Part shown: positions 36,893 through 48,700 of the stretch, in pieces
Layout: each line of letters begins with the position of its first letter
How positions within the stretch are numbered: the stretch's first letter is position 1
Assembly (NCBI RefSeq): GCF_963675165.1
Contig: NC_087393.1
Coordinates: forward strand, 4,706,202 to 4,770,201
Length of the DNA: 64,000 nt
From: Halichondria panicea
Taxonomy: Eukaryota > Porifera > Demospongiae > Suberitida > Halichondriidae
Direction: 5' to 3'
Position numbers and translations under genes: made by a program
The notes under the pieces: generated by a model
Databases searched by the model: none
What the model was told of the DNA's origin: nothing
Seen by the model: the letters and a program-made list of their open reading frames with translations, nothing else

Positions 36893-37832
36893 TGCTACTC
36901 TGGACTACAGTACAGCTACATTGAATAGTTCAATGACTTTCTTTTAACACTCACTGCTATCTGGGGAGTTGATACAACTATCTACTATTCTCAATACCAT
37001 ACATCAATTAGTTTGGGAAACACTACGTATACATGTATATATGAAACACATCTATACACATACAGATGCAACAAAGCATACACATTAGTCTATAAAATAT
37101 GTATGGAACAATAACAGATGAACAAAGATACATGATCACGTACGTCTCACGGCACCTCTCAGTCAGGTATAATACCTGAAATGTTATAAATAGCACTATG
37201 CAACAACCAAACCATAGCACACAGTCATCATTATGTAAGCCGTTGTTATGTATTTCCAGAGCTAGTTTTTCACCCTATATAATTGTAGAGCATTACCTCA
37301 ACATGGTAGTTGCCAGACGGTCTATTTATGTTTGGCTATCACACACTGATCAACTGAAAAGGACCAGAGTGGCTTGTTCAAGCCGATGAGATTCTAAAGT
37401 TCTCAAGTATATGAATATAATGTCACACATTACAATTTTCAGTTAACGGAGGCCTCAGGAAATAGTTGCAGATTTAGAATAGTAGCCACCACATTCCTTG
37501 GGAGGGCGGAGTTCAATTCACATGCATGATTGTACTAAGACGCCTCGTATAACATCACTTTTATAATTAGTTCTATACTGCCCTTTCAATGTCAGATGTT
37601 GTTATTATTGTTTAATCTGTATACACTTGACTTCTATACATGACTTCTTAACTATTATAGAGTTTACTGACAACAAAAAATGATATGAGACATACCTTAT
37701 AATTATACAATGTTCAGTAAGGTAGACAGTTATTACATTTCCAGTGATGTCATCAATCCTGCACTCCACTGTTCCCAATGCAGACATCTTGATTTGTGCA
37801 TGTGTAGAATTGCATAATAATATTGAAAACTA
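36893..37832. promoter_or_regulatory. Spacer between copies 4 and 5, shortened
   Basis: Upstream region of copy 4 with the shared blocks (CACGGCACCTCTCAGTCAGG near 37150; CCAGACGGTCTATTTATG near 37314). Sequence corresponding to about 500 bp of the copy 3/4 spacer, between GATTCTAAAGTTCT and GAATATAATGTCACA, is missing at about 37400. No gene seen. Confidence 0.55.
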
Positions 37833-40800
37833 CTATACATGTATATCACTGCGCAGTTTCAGTTCACCTGATTTGTCCTGAGGGTATATCATAGTGATGT
37901 TGAAAGCGAACCCATAGTCAGGAGCAGTAACATCAGGAGTCTTGGTCCCTTCTGTATCCAGTGACACACTCGACTCAAAAGCCACTTTCGATATATTGGA
38001 CTCCAGCTCGTAAATATTTGGTGAGCTATGCTGATTTGTAGAGGGCGTCTTACCATTGCTTACCTGTAAAGCAGAGTTAGTTAACAATGTGCGTGGATTA
38101 AGCTGACAAAAATGAGTAATTAACATGAAACCAGTCACCCTTGGCAGTGGCTGTAATAAAGAGGTGGCCTGCTAACACAAGTTTAAACACATGCCGCTAT
38201 ATGGAGGCTTTGAGCCTGTCTGTATTATAGAGAGGGTGACCTTCTACAAAATAGTCAATCCATTGTGTGAACTCACTGAACTGCTGTTGTTTCTGAATGA
38301 CAAGTTGCTGAAATAACTGCTGAGAATGTCAGACTCAGCCACTTTAACCCTCCACCATTTTGAGTAGGCCTCCCTCACTTGCTTGGAGAGGGGCACAAAT
38401 ATAACGAAGATGGCCACTCCTTGGAAGGCAACAAAGATCGTGAAGATGTACGCCAGCGGGAAAAGAGCAGGGACCTCGAACACCAGAAGACCTTTATCAA
38501 TGTTTGTGATATAATTATTATGTCACATGACGAAACTCTCTATTAGTCTCACCAATGATCCATGTCAGGCCCATGATGGTTACCAAGGAAACTGAAGACT
38601 TAAGCCAATATCTACATAGGTATATATATTTCAAGCAAATGGCATAAAGGTGCCTCATACTTTGTTTTCTGTATTCTATTCTTGTGCGTCTGCTTCTTTG
38701 CATGTCTGTTCATGATCACTAGTGCCATGATGAAGAAGCCAATATTTGCCAAAATGACCAACACAACTGGTACAATGAACGTCTGTATGAAGTAGCCATG
38801 AGGGTTCAACCAGCAGCTGCAGGATACAACAAACACACAATGAATCCCCTAAATGTAGACTCAATGAAATAAGGACACGTACCTCTTATAAAACCCAATC
38901 CCAAACAATTAAGATAGAAGCACATTGAAAATATACCCTTTATATAACTAAGGACATGCCAATAAACATACAATTCCATAAAAAAATCAGGACACTTCAC
39001 AGAACTCGGCACAATTCAATTTCCCTGCACTTTAATCCTGGAGATTATAATTATAACCTCTCCTATACGCAAACTTACACAGCGGTCTGTTGGGTGGTGG
39101 TGTCATTGTCTTGAGTGCTGTTAGTGACTTGTACATAGCCATAGCCATAGTCTGCCTCAGGGTACAGAGTAAAGCCCAGGGGAACACAGAGACCCATGTA
39201 CAGCAGAGGGGCACCTGCAAACACAAAAATTGATGTTGCATGTATAATCTATGTACGCAGCTACATTGGCTATAGGAAGCGTTAAATAAAGAACTTACCA
39301 TACTGAAAATTGTGAAGCCCATTATGTATCTCTTCTGATTTTTGACAAAGACTTTGACGAGGGCCACATACAAGACCACCCCCTCCATGAGCATCCACAT
39401 GAAGGACACCAGGAACAAGTAGTGCATGAGAATTGCTACCGTCCGACAACCAGGATCCACCACACCCCCTCCTCCGTGAGGGGTTACCCCACTCACAAAC
39501 ATCAGCTGTGCCAGAATTAGACTCACACACAAGTTGATGTGGATGTAGTTACGCATGCTCCAGAGAGACCTGCACAACACACACAATAAGTAGCCTCGTT
39601 CAAAGTCTATTTGCCTACATGTATTTGATATGAAATTGAAATCGGGAACAGGCTAACACAATACAAAATTCAGCTAATATTATTGCACGCATTGTCAGAA
39701 ACCAAACAGAGCTATAGAATGCTTACACAACAGAACCTCTATGTAAAAGGAAGCTGTTTAAAAGGAAGCTGTCTAAGAAGTGCAACCACATAGTTACCTT
39801 AGGTATACCAATGCTACAATGGTTGCTAGCATGGCTAGTACAGAGAGTGATACACCAATGTAGCCAATCAGTCCCAGTACGAATGCATGCACACCTCCCA
39901 CTATGGGCTGAGAGCTGAGGAGAATGGCAAAGTTGGTGAGATGTGTGCACTCGCACACAGTGTGTGTGGAGTTAGAGAGACTGTCATTTCTCTCACAGCC
40001 AGTAGTATTCCATCTTCCATTGACTAGCCGAGAGTCACTGCTGCACGAAATAAGAATACCAATATTTAGAAATGAATATTGGGAGGCTTCTGTTTTATAG
40101 AAATTGATTGCAGTAATCAATGGATATAAACACTGAAAGGGAAATAGTAATTAACTTCAACCCTCTATGGAAACCAATAAGTAAATAGTGCATAGACAGT
40201 ATACAACTATTACCTACCTTCCTAGTTTGAACTCCCAGAAAACACACTTAATTTCACTGCTATCCTATAATAAGGAATAGAGAAACCACTTTACACATTG
40301 CATGGGGAGCACATTTATAGAGGGCCTATGGGGTAGTTCAATTTGTACATGCACTTATATTGCAGTTGGCCTTTTTAGGGGTGGCCTCAAAGTGGGTTTT
40401 CCACTGTATGTAGCTGTACAAATGCTTCAGTTATCCAGGAGGGAAGGGAATACAGGGCGGCTCACTAGCCTTGTTACCAGCTTACCTGCGCCAACTGTGA
40501 GGAGTGTTTCAGTGTGACAATGACTGGCTGACTGAGTTGAAGGTTGGCTGTATCACAGATCTTGTCCCCACACTGCAGACTAGTGGAGACCACTGGAGAT
40601 GCTAACACAGTGTCCCTCTCTCCCAGCAGAGTCCCGGGCAGCAGTCCACTCATGTTCCTGTAGTAGACTGAGGCCACAGTGACTGGTCCAGTTCCATTAC
40701 CCATCATCCTCACTAACTCAGTGGGCACTCGGATGGAGCCGTTGGGTGTTTTAATACCAGTGAAATATGAGTCATCGTTCCCATCTTGTTCTACCTCTTG

Positions 40801-43800
40801 GACTATCAGTTCTGTAGAACATTATATTGCAAAAGGTGCATACAGTAATGAACACACAACTATACGTACAGTTGTATAATTGAAGACCGAAACGTATAAT
40901 TATAACACCCTTTATTTATTTGAGATGAAAAGTAGGAGTACTACTAGAGAAACGAACATTTCCTGTTTACAGCTACAAACATTATAATTAATGGTTTCTA
41001 CAGCTACTCCTTGAACAACTAATTGGAAAAATGAGTTGTGATAGCATGTACCTCCTACGTTTCGCACAACAGCCACTTTCTAACCCATACCAATATTTGA
41101 TGCCCTAAGGCCGTCTTCATTTAGAGCGAGCACATTAAATGCCAGCTGCTCAATGGTAGCAAGCAGTGTACTCCCGACAATGGCACTGGACTGTAGTGTG
41201 TGTGTGCATGAGTGGGCTTGTATGAGTGGGGAGGGAGGTTGTACAAAATGGTAAATATTGCATGCCATAGAATAGAAATAAATACACACATCAACATACC
41301 TGAGTAGTGTTCAGTGATTGTTCCAGCAAGTCATCACTCACTTCCAGAACATCCTACAAGAAATAGTTACATCAATGACATTCAGTTGCTGACAAATCGT
41401 CTGTACTCACCTGACCAAACTGTTGGCTGTCGTTGAACTTCTCGCCGCCCGATTTACAATGTCACTGAGCAGATACATAACAACTCTCCTGTCAACTTGT
41501 GTACCATTCCTCACCACCAAGTCTCGTAGAAAAGTAGCTGCTTGATCAGGAGGCTAAAATTGGAGATAGAATTTTACAGAATTATGAGGTATGCACAATA
41601 TAATAAAATAGTAGATGAGAATAATATACTCACAAGATTGTAATCAATGTGACTTACTTTTTGCAGAATGGCTCTCAATTTTTCACTTTCATTTATCTAA
41701 GGCCGGATAGCAATGAAAAAATATACAAATTTCTTAGTGTACTTACAATGCTTGAAACAATTGAGATAGCAGATTCCAGCTCTTTTCCCAAAGATGAATC
41801 ATTGCTGGAATCAGCTGGAGCTATGGTAGTTGCCGTCACTTGATTAGAGCTTGTTGACATCACCTCTTCTGCAGTTGTCATATCCGAGGTAGTTGGCGTC
41901 ACCTCTTCTACAGTTGTCATATCCAAGGTAGTTGGTGTCCCCTTTTCTACAGTTGTCATATCCGAGGTAGTTGACATCACTTCTTCTGCAGTTGTCATAT
42001 CCGAGGTAGTTGGTGTCACCTCTTCTGCAGTTGTCATATCCGAGGTAGTTGACATCACCTCTTCTGCAGTTGTCATATCCGAGGTAGTTGGCGTCACCTC
42101 TTCTGCAGTTGTCATATCCGAGGTAGTTGGCGTCACCTCTTCTGCAGTTGTCATATCCGAGGTAGTTGGCGTCACCTCTTCTGCAGTTGTCATATCCGAG
42201 GTAGTTGGTGTCACCTCTTCTGCAGTTGTCATATCTGAGGTAGTTAACGTCACATCTTCTGCAGTTGGCGTCATATCTGAGGTAGTTGGCGTCACCTCTT
42301 CTGCAGTTGTCACATCAGAGGTAGTTGGCGTCACCTCTTCTGCAGTTGTCATATCCGAGGTCACCTCTTCTTCAGTTGATGTGGTACCCATTGATGTAGG
42401 CTTAATGTTTGAATCTGAATAGCAGACATTGAAAACAGTTGCATTTGAGTGATTGTCCTTTGATAGTTGACTGGACTTTTCTGCACTTAAATTGTTGGTA
42501 GAAATTCCTTTAAACTTTTCCAAGAGTTGAGTGATGTTCAGTGGGGCTGTAGTTGCTATGCGACTAGCTTTCGTGCTGTTAAGCTCACAGCCGAAGGTTG
42601 TACAGTTGAGACCAAACACTATCTTGTGATCATCAGAGCCACCAGAGCAGTCAGTAGATACGCCACCATTTCTGATCTCTTTATTCCAATTAGTTGAGCT
42701 GAATGAGTGTATCAGAATCTTATACATTATTTTAGCAAAATACCTCAAATTTCCCTGATCAAATCCATCCTCCAGTAGACTGATGCTGGTTTCATTCACA
42801 ATCAAGCTAATAGACACATTGTCCAGTGTCACTACGTCTCTCATTCTATTTGGGTATAAAAAAACCTGTTGCAGCCATCTTATCTGCAGTCCATCTCTGA
42901 GATAGTCATCTCCGCACACACTTATCTTAAATGACTGAACTCCAGTGCAATTGCAATAGGGAACATCATAGTCTCTGATTCGGATCGTAGGATCATTAGT
43001 TGGTAATCTATTGTGGTACACTAGAGGAATCCAAGTGCCGTCTCTGTTCCAGTTGCCTAGCGATACCTCTATACCCTCATTAATGACGTCAATCTTGTCA
43101 CAGCCAACTGGGGCCAAATCCAGCACATATGACAGCTCTCTGTGTAAGAGAACAGTTACACACATGTAATTATAGATGTGCAGATATAAGAAACACTAGC
43201 TCACATTCTTGGGTTACTGGTTTCGCAATTCATCAGTGGTAGTTGTTTATCAACAAGAGCTGAACCATTGACTACCTTCAAACGACATCCTCTTGTTCTG
43301 CCTTCATCCAGCCTAACAGGGCGGGACACCACACCCCTTGGTTCCCCTGCCCTACCTCCACAAAACTGTAGAGGACCGGCACAATTTCTTGTGAGTCGTC
43401 GACTGCTGTTAGTGTAACAGCTTCTTGGATTACAGTATAATGTGAAGATAATGCATTGACTTACTTGTTAAAGAGATTAAAGGAACTATCGCTATCAAAT
43501 ATAACCAGCAAATTGCTGATTTCCCAGCAGTTGCACAATCCACCGCCATGTTCTGGCTGTACTATTCTCAGCTGCACAGCATCAACATTGTCTTGATCAA
43601 AACTTTGTAGAGTATGTTCAGTTACATTATAGTCAGCATCTGTATAAATAGTACAGTAAGTAAGTAGAAAATACAGTGCAAAATTTACCAGTAGTCATTG
43701 TCTTAAGAGTGCTCCACCACTGGTCAGGTATCAATGACTTATTGACCCTCTCCAGCCATCGATACTCCACTCTAACAAATGCAGGACCAGGGTAAGTTAA

Positions 43801-43935
43801 CCCAGTGCTACAGTTGAGGGGCGAGTTATTCGTGACAGTTATATTGAGTGAGAAGTTAGAACATCTTGCTCCTTGAGAGAACAGTACAATACTACAAGCC
43901 AGCACTAACACTGCAAGTTGTCTCTTAGTCTGCAT
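37833..43935 (-). CDS. Adhesion GPCR copy 5, 13-residue-repeat stalk
   Basis: Exon 1 starts at 43935 (MQTKRQLAVLVLACSIVLFS), stalk exon 5 is 42698-41747, GPS/TM1 exon 12 is 40037-39798. All core motifs are present: GCERND, CECTHLTNFAILL, WMLMEGVVLY, CWLNPHG. The stalk uses the TTSDMTTAEEVTP repeat, not the SSASTSV repeat of copies 2-4. Intron 4 is only 45 bp, has no stop and keeps frame, so exons 4 and 5 form one open frame. The exon 12 acceptor is a CAGCAG tandem that could add one Ser. The acceptor of the conserved last exon is mutated (CACAAATC for CACAGATC), so the listed end is the read-through stop after PQDKSGELKLRSDIHV. No copy of the intronic block is present. Confidence 0.91.
41850..42375 (-). 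repeat. 39-bp coding repeat (13 aa) in copy 5 stalk
   Basis: Thirteen units around TTSDMTTAEEVTP, with variants SDVTT, TPTAEDVTL, TTVEKGTP and AEEVMS. Thr-rich with regular Asp/Glu, so likely O-glycosylated and acidic. The right flank STSSNQV recalls the end of the unrelated 26-residue repeat of copies 2-4. Confidence 0.93.
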
Positions 43936-45762
43936 TGCTACTCTGAACTACGGTATATAGCTACATTGAATAAGCACTCACTACAGCTATACTATCTGTA
44001 GAAGTCCATAAATTAAGGTTATGATAACTTCCTATATGAAATTTGGGGAAACACTGTTATGAAACACTATAGTCTATATGCAGGGAACAATGACAAATGA
44101 GTAGAATGAGTACATGATTAGGTATAATTATGTCTCATTGAGCAGCAGTATACAGTATTGCTACTCAGTATAGCTATATTGAATAGTTTAATGACTTTCT
44201 TGAGATGTCCATAGGTTATGATACTTCCTTAAACACTATTATGAAACACACCTAGATCTAAAAACATACAGTTGCGATAAATAACAAGCCACACACATTA
44301 GTGGAACAATGACAAATGAGTAGTCTGCCAAAGGTACGTGATTAGGTATAATATTATTATGTCTCACTGCAGTGCTCATACAGCATGCAGCGTGGGACAC
44401 CACTCTGCAGTGTGCTACCATGCACAAACCCTCAATACACAAATAGCACAATAGACAAGTTGATAACTCACCAAACCATTGCTCCTTTTTCCCTATGTAT
44501 TTACAGAGGCTTCATGGGCTGGTTCAGTTTTTCACCCAAAGCATAATTCAACTCCACATCATTACCTCAACATGGTGGTCGCAAGTAGGGGTTGGTAGAT
44601 TAATTATGCTCGAGATATTACCTATATGCTATTCTTTTATGCTCAGTTAACAGAATGTATTTTCAAATTGCCTACAAATTGCCTATTATTCCCACATTTC
44701 CCTCCAAAGCACAACATAGACCCCATGTCATTGCACAAGTAACATCAATAATGACACATGACTCATCTATTAACACTTTCATCACGACCATCGGGCCCAC
44801 GAATGTTTATACTAAGATTCATACTGACCTGTACTTAAAAACCTTGCCTATTTATATTATGCCAGCATAATTCTCACCAAAAAGTCATCAGTGCCTATTA
44901 TGCTGAGACTGAGAAGAAGATCTACTAACTCTATTGCTAGGTATATCTTCTTTAATTCCCACTAAGCAACGTTTCTAATCACTGTTGGAGAAACTGTTGG
45001 AGTTCGATGTGATGTCCTCTGATGGCAGCTTTCATGGTCATCTTGGTCCCGTTAAATTAACTGGGGATCTTCTACAAGAACCAAAATAATCGTTGAGAGG
45101 TCCATTACAAGTGCTGCAACCTCGGCCATGCATTTAATGGAGAGTTTTTGACGGACTTGGTTTGTCTTCCAAGCGTCTTCTTGATCAAATTTCCCATGCA
45201 AATGTGGATCAAACTATTTAGATATTTGCTAAACACACATTTTCTCAATCGATTGGAGGTTAATTCTTTCTGAAGAAGTTAGTATATGCAGAAGATTATC
45301 GAGTACCTCAAGCTCGCAATGAAGGAAGACACTACAGATATGTTGCAGATTGACACTTTAATTTACACGATTTGTTTCAATCCTCGGGTTTCATGACGTC
45401 ACACAATACAATGCAGTAAACGGAGGCCTCAGGGTAAAGCTGCAGATTGAGAATAGTAGCCGTTGCCTTCCTTGGGAGGGCATAGTTCAATTCACATGGC
45501 TTTACCTCAGCACTATAAGACGTCCTCGTAACAGCACATAATAATTGTAATTAATTCTACCGACAACCTTTGCCCTCATTTCAATATCAGAATCAGATAT
45601 TGCTACACATATTACACACATGACTTATATACACACATGAATTCTTTAACTATAATTATAGAGTTTACTGACAAGAAAAAAAAGGACATGATATTTGAGA
45701 CACACCTTATAATTATACAATGTTCAGCAAGGTAGACAGTTATTACATTTCCAGTGACGTCA
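43936..45762. other. Long spacer between copies 5 and 6
   Basis: No coding exon. Contains an imperfect duplication: TGAAACAC..GGAACAATGACAAATGAGTAG..GATTAGGTATAAT at about 44049-44135 and again at about 44240-44370. The upstream blocks of the other copies are strongly diverged here. The right part keeps the shared words GATGTCCTCTGATGGCAGC and GCAGATTGAGAATAGTAGCC and the copy 6 3' flank. Confidence 0.5.
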
Positions 45763-48700
45763 TCAATCCTGCACTCCACTGTTCCCAATGCAGACATCTT
45801 GATCTGTGCATATTATGTAGAATTCATTGCAAGCATTTATATTGAGATTATTTATCACTGCACAAGATCACAGTTTTTCAGTTCACCTGATTTGCCCTGA
45901 GGGTATCTCATGGTAATGTTGAAAGCGAACCCATAGTCAGGTGTAGTAACGTCAGGAGTCTTGAACCGTTCTGTATCCAGTGACACACTCGACTCATAAG
46001 TCGTTTTCGATATATTAGACTCCAGCTCGTAAATATTTGGTGAGCTATGTTGATTTATAGAGGGCGTCTTACCATTGCTTGCCTGCAAACAGAGTTAGTA
46101 TAACGAGTACACAGTATAAGCTGACAAAAAAAGTTGGTTATTACAGTCACCCTTGGGCAGACCAATAGTGGCTGTAATAAAGTAGTGGCATGCTACCACA
46201 AACTGTCAATGGAACGCTCTATTGCTTACAAGGTGACCATAATGGACAATGTAATTGTGTGAACTCACTGAACTGCTGTTTCTGAATGACAAGTTACTAA
46301 AGTAACTGCTGAGAATTTTAGACTCTGACACTTTAATCCTCCACCATTTTGAGTAGGCATCTCTCACTTGCTTGGAGAGAGGCACAAATATGACGAAGAT
46401 GGCCACTCCTTGGAAAGTAACAAAGATCGTGAAGATGTACGCCAGCGGGAAAAGAGTAGGGACCTCGAACACCAGAAGACCTGTATCAATGTTTGTTCTT
46501 GTTATGTCACATGACGAACTCTCTATTAGCCTCACCAATGATCCATGTCAGACCCATGATGGTTACCAGGGAAACTGAAGACTTTAACCAATATCTACGC
46601 AAGTGTACATAATTAATACAAATGGCATAAAAGTTGATTAATATGCAATTTGACAATAAATTTTATTCCCATACTTTGTTCTCTGTATTCTATTCTTGTG
46701 TGTTTCTTTCTTTGCATGTCTGTTCATAATCACTAGTGCCATGATGAAGAAGCCAATATTTGCCAAAATGACCAACACAACTGGTACAATGAACGTCTGT
46801 ATAAAGTAGCCATGATGGTTCAACCAGCAGCTGCAGGATACGACAAACACACAGTGAATCCCCTAAATGTAGACTCAATGAAATAAGGACACGTACCTCT
46901 TATAAAACAACAACCCAATCCCAACCAATTAAGATAGAAGCACATTGAAAATATACCCTTTATGTAACTAAGGACATGCCAATAAACATACAATTCCATA
47001 AAAAAATCAGCACACTTCATAGAATTCGGCACAATTTAATTTCTCTGCACTCTAATCTTTGAGATTATAATTCCTCCTATAGATATGCACACTCACACAG
47101 CGGTCTGTTGGGTGGTGGTCTCATTGTCTTGAGTGCTGTTAGTGACTTCTACATAGCCATAGCCATAGTCTGCCTCAGGGTACAGAGTAAAGCCCAGGGG
47201 AACACAGAGACCCATATACAGCAGAGGGGCACCTGCAAACACAAATACATTAAAAATTGATGTCGCATGTATAATCTATGTACGCAGCTACATTGGCTAT
47301 AGGAAGCGTTAAACAAAGAACTTACCATAACTGAAAATTGTGAAGCCGATTATGTATCTCTTCTGATTTTTGACAAAAACTTTGACGAGGGCCACATACA
47401 AGACCACCCCCTCCATGAGCATCCACATGAAGGACACCAGGAACAAGTAGTGCATGAGAACTGCTGCCGTCCGACAACCAGGATCCACCACACCCCCTCC
47501 TCCGTGAGGGGTTATCCCACTCACAAATATCAGCTGTGCCAGAATTAGACTCACACACAGGTTGATGTGGATGTAGTTACGCATGCTCCAGAGAGACCTG
47601 TACAACACACACAATAATTAAGTAGCCTCGTTCAAAGTTTATTTGCCTACATGTATTTGATATGAAATTGAAATCGGGAACAGGCTACAATACAAAATTC
47701 AGCTAATATTCTTGCATGCATTGTCAGAAACCAAACAGAGCTATAGAATGCTTACACAACAGAACCTCTATGAATTAAAAGGAAGCTGTTTAAAAGGAAG
47801 CTGTCTAAGAAGTGCAACCACATAGTTACCTTAGGCATGCCAATGCTAGAATGGTTGTTAGCATGGCTAGTACAGAGAATGATACACCAATGTAGCCAAT
47901 CAGTCCCAGTACGAATGCATGCACACCTCCCACTATGGGCTGAGAGCTGAGGAGAATGGCAAAGTTGGTGAGATGTGTGCACTCGCACACAGTGTGTGTG
48001 GAGTTAGAGAGACTGTCATTTCTCTCACAGCCTTTAGTATTCCATCTTCCATTGACTAACCGAGAGTCACTGCACGAAATAAGAATACCAATATTTAGAA
48101 ATGAATATTGGGAGGCTTCTATTTTATAGAAAATTGATTGCAGTAATCAATGGATATAAACACTGAAAGGGAAATGGTAATTAACTTCATACATCTATGG
48201 AAACCAATAAGTAAATAGTGCATACAACTATTACCTATTCCTTCCTCTTCTGAAGTCCCAGAAAACACACTTCATTTTACTGTTATCCTATATAATAGGA
48301 ACAGAAAAATTACTTTACACATTGCACTGGGAGCCCATTTATAGAGGGCCATTGTTAAAAAGTACTTCAATTTGTACATGCATGCACACTTATATATTAT
48401 ATTGCAGTTGGCCTTTTTAGGGGTGGCCTCAAAGTGGGTTTCCACTGTATGTAGCTGTACAAATGCTTCAGTTGTCCAAGAGGGGAAGAGAATACCGGAT
48501 CCCCTCTCCTCGTTAACACTAGCCTGGTTACCAGCTTACCTGCGCGAACTGTGAGGAGTGTTTCAGTGTGACAATGACTGGCTGACTGAGCTGAATGTTG
48601 GCTGTGTTACAGATCTTGTCCCCACACTGCAGACTGGTGGAGACCACTGGAGATGCTAACACAGTGTCCCTCTCTCTCGGCAGAGTCCCGGGCAGCAGTC

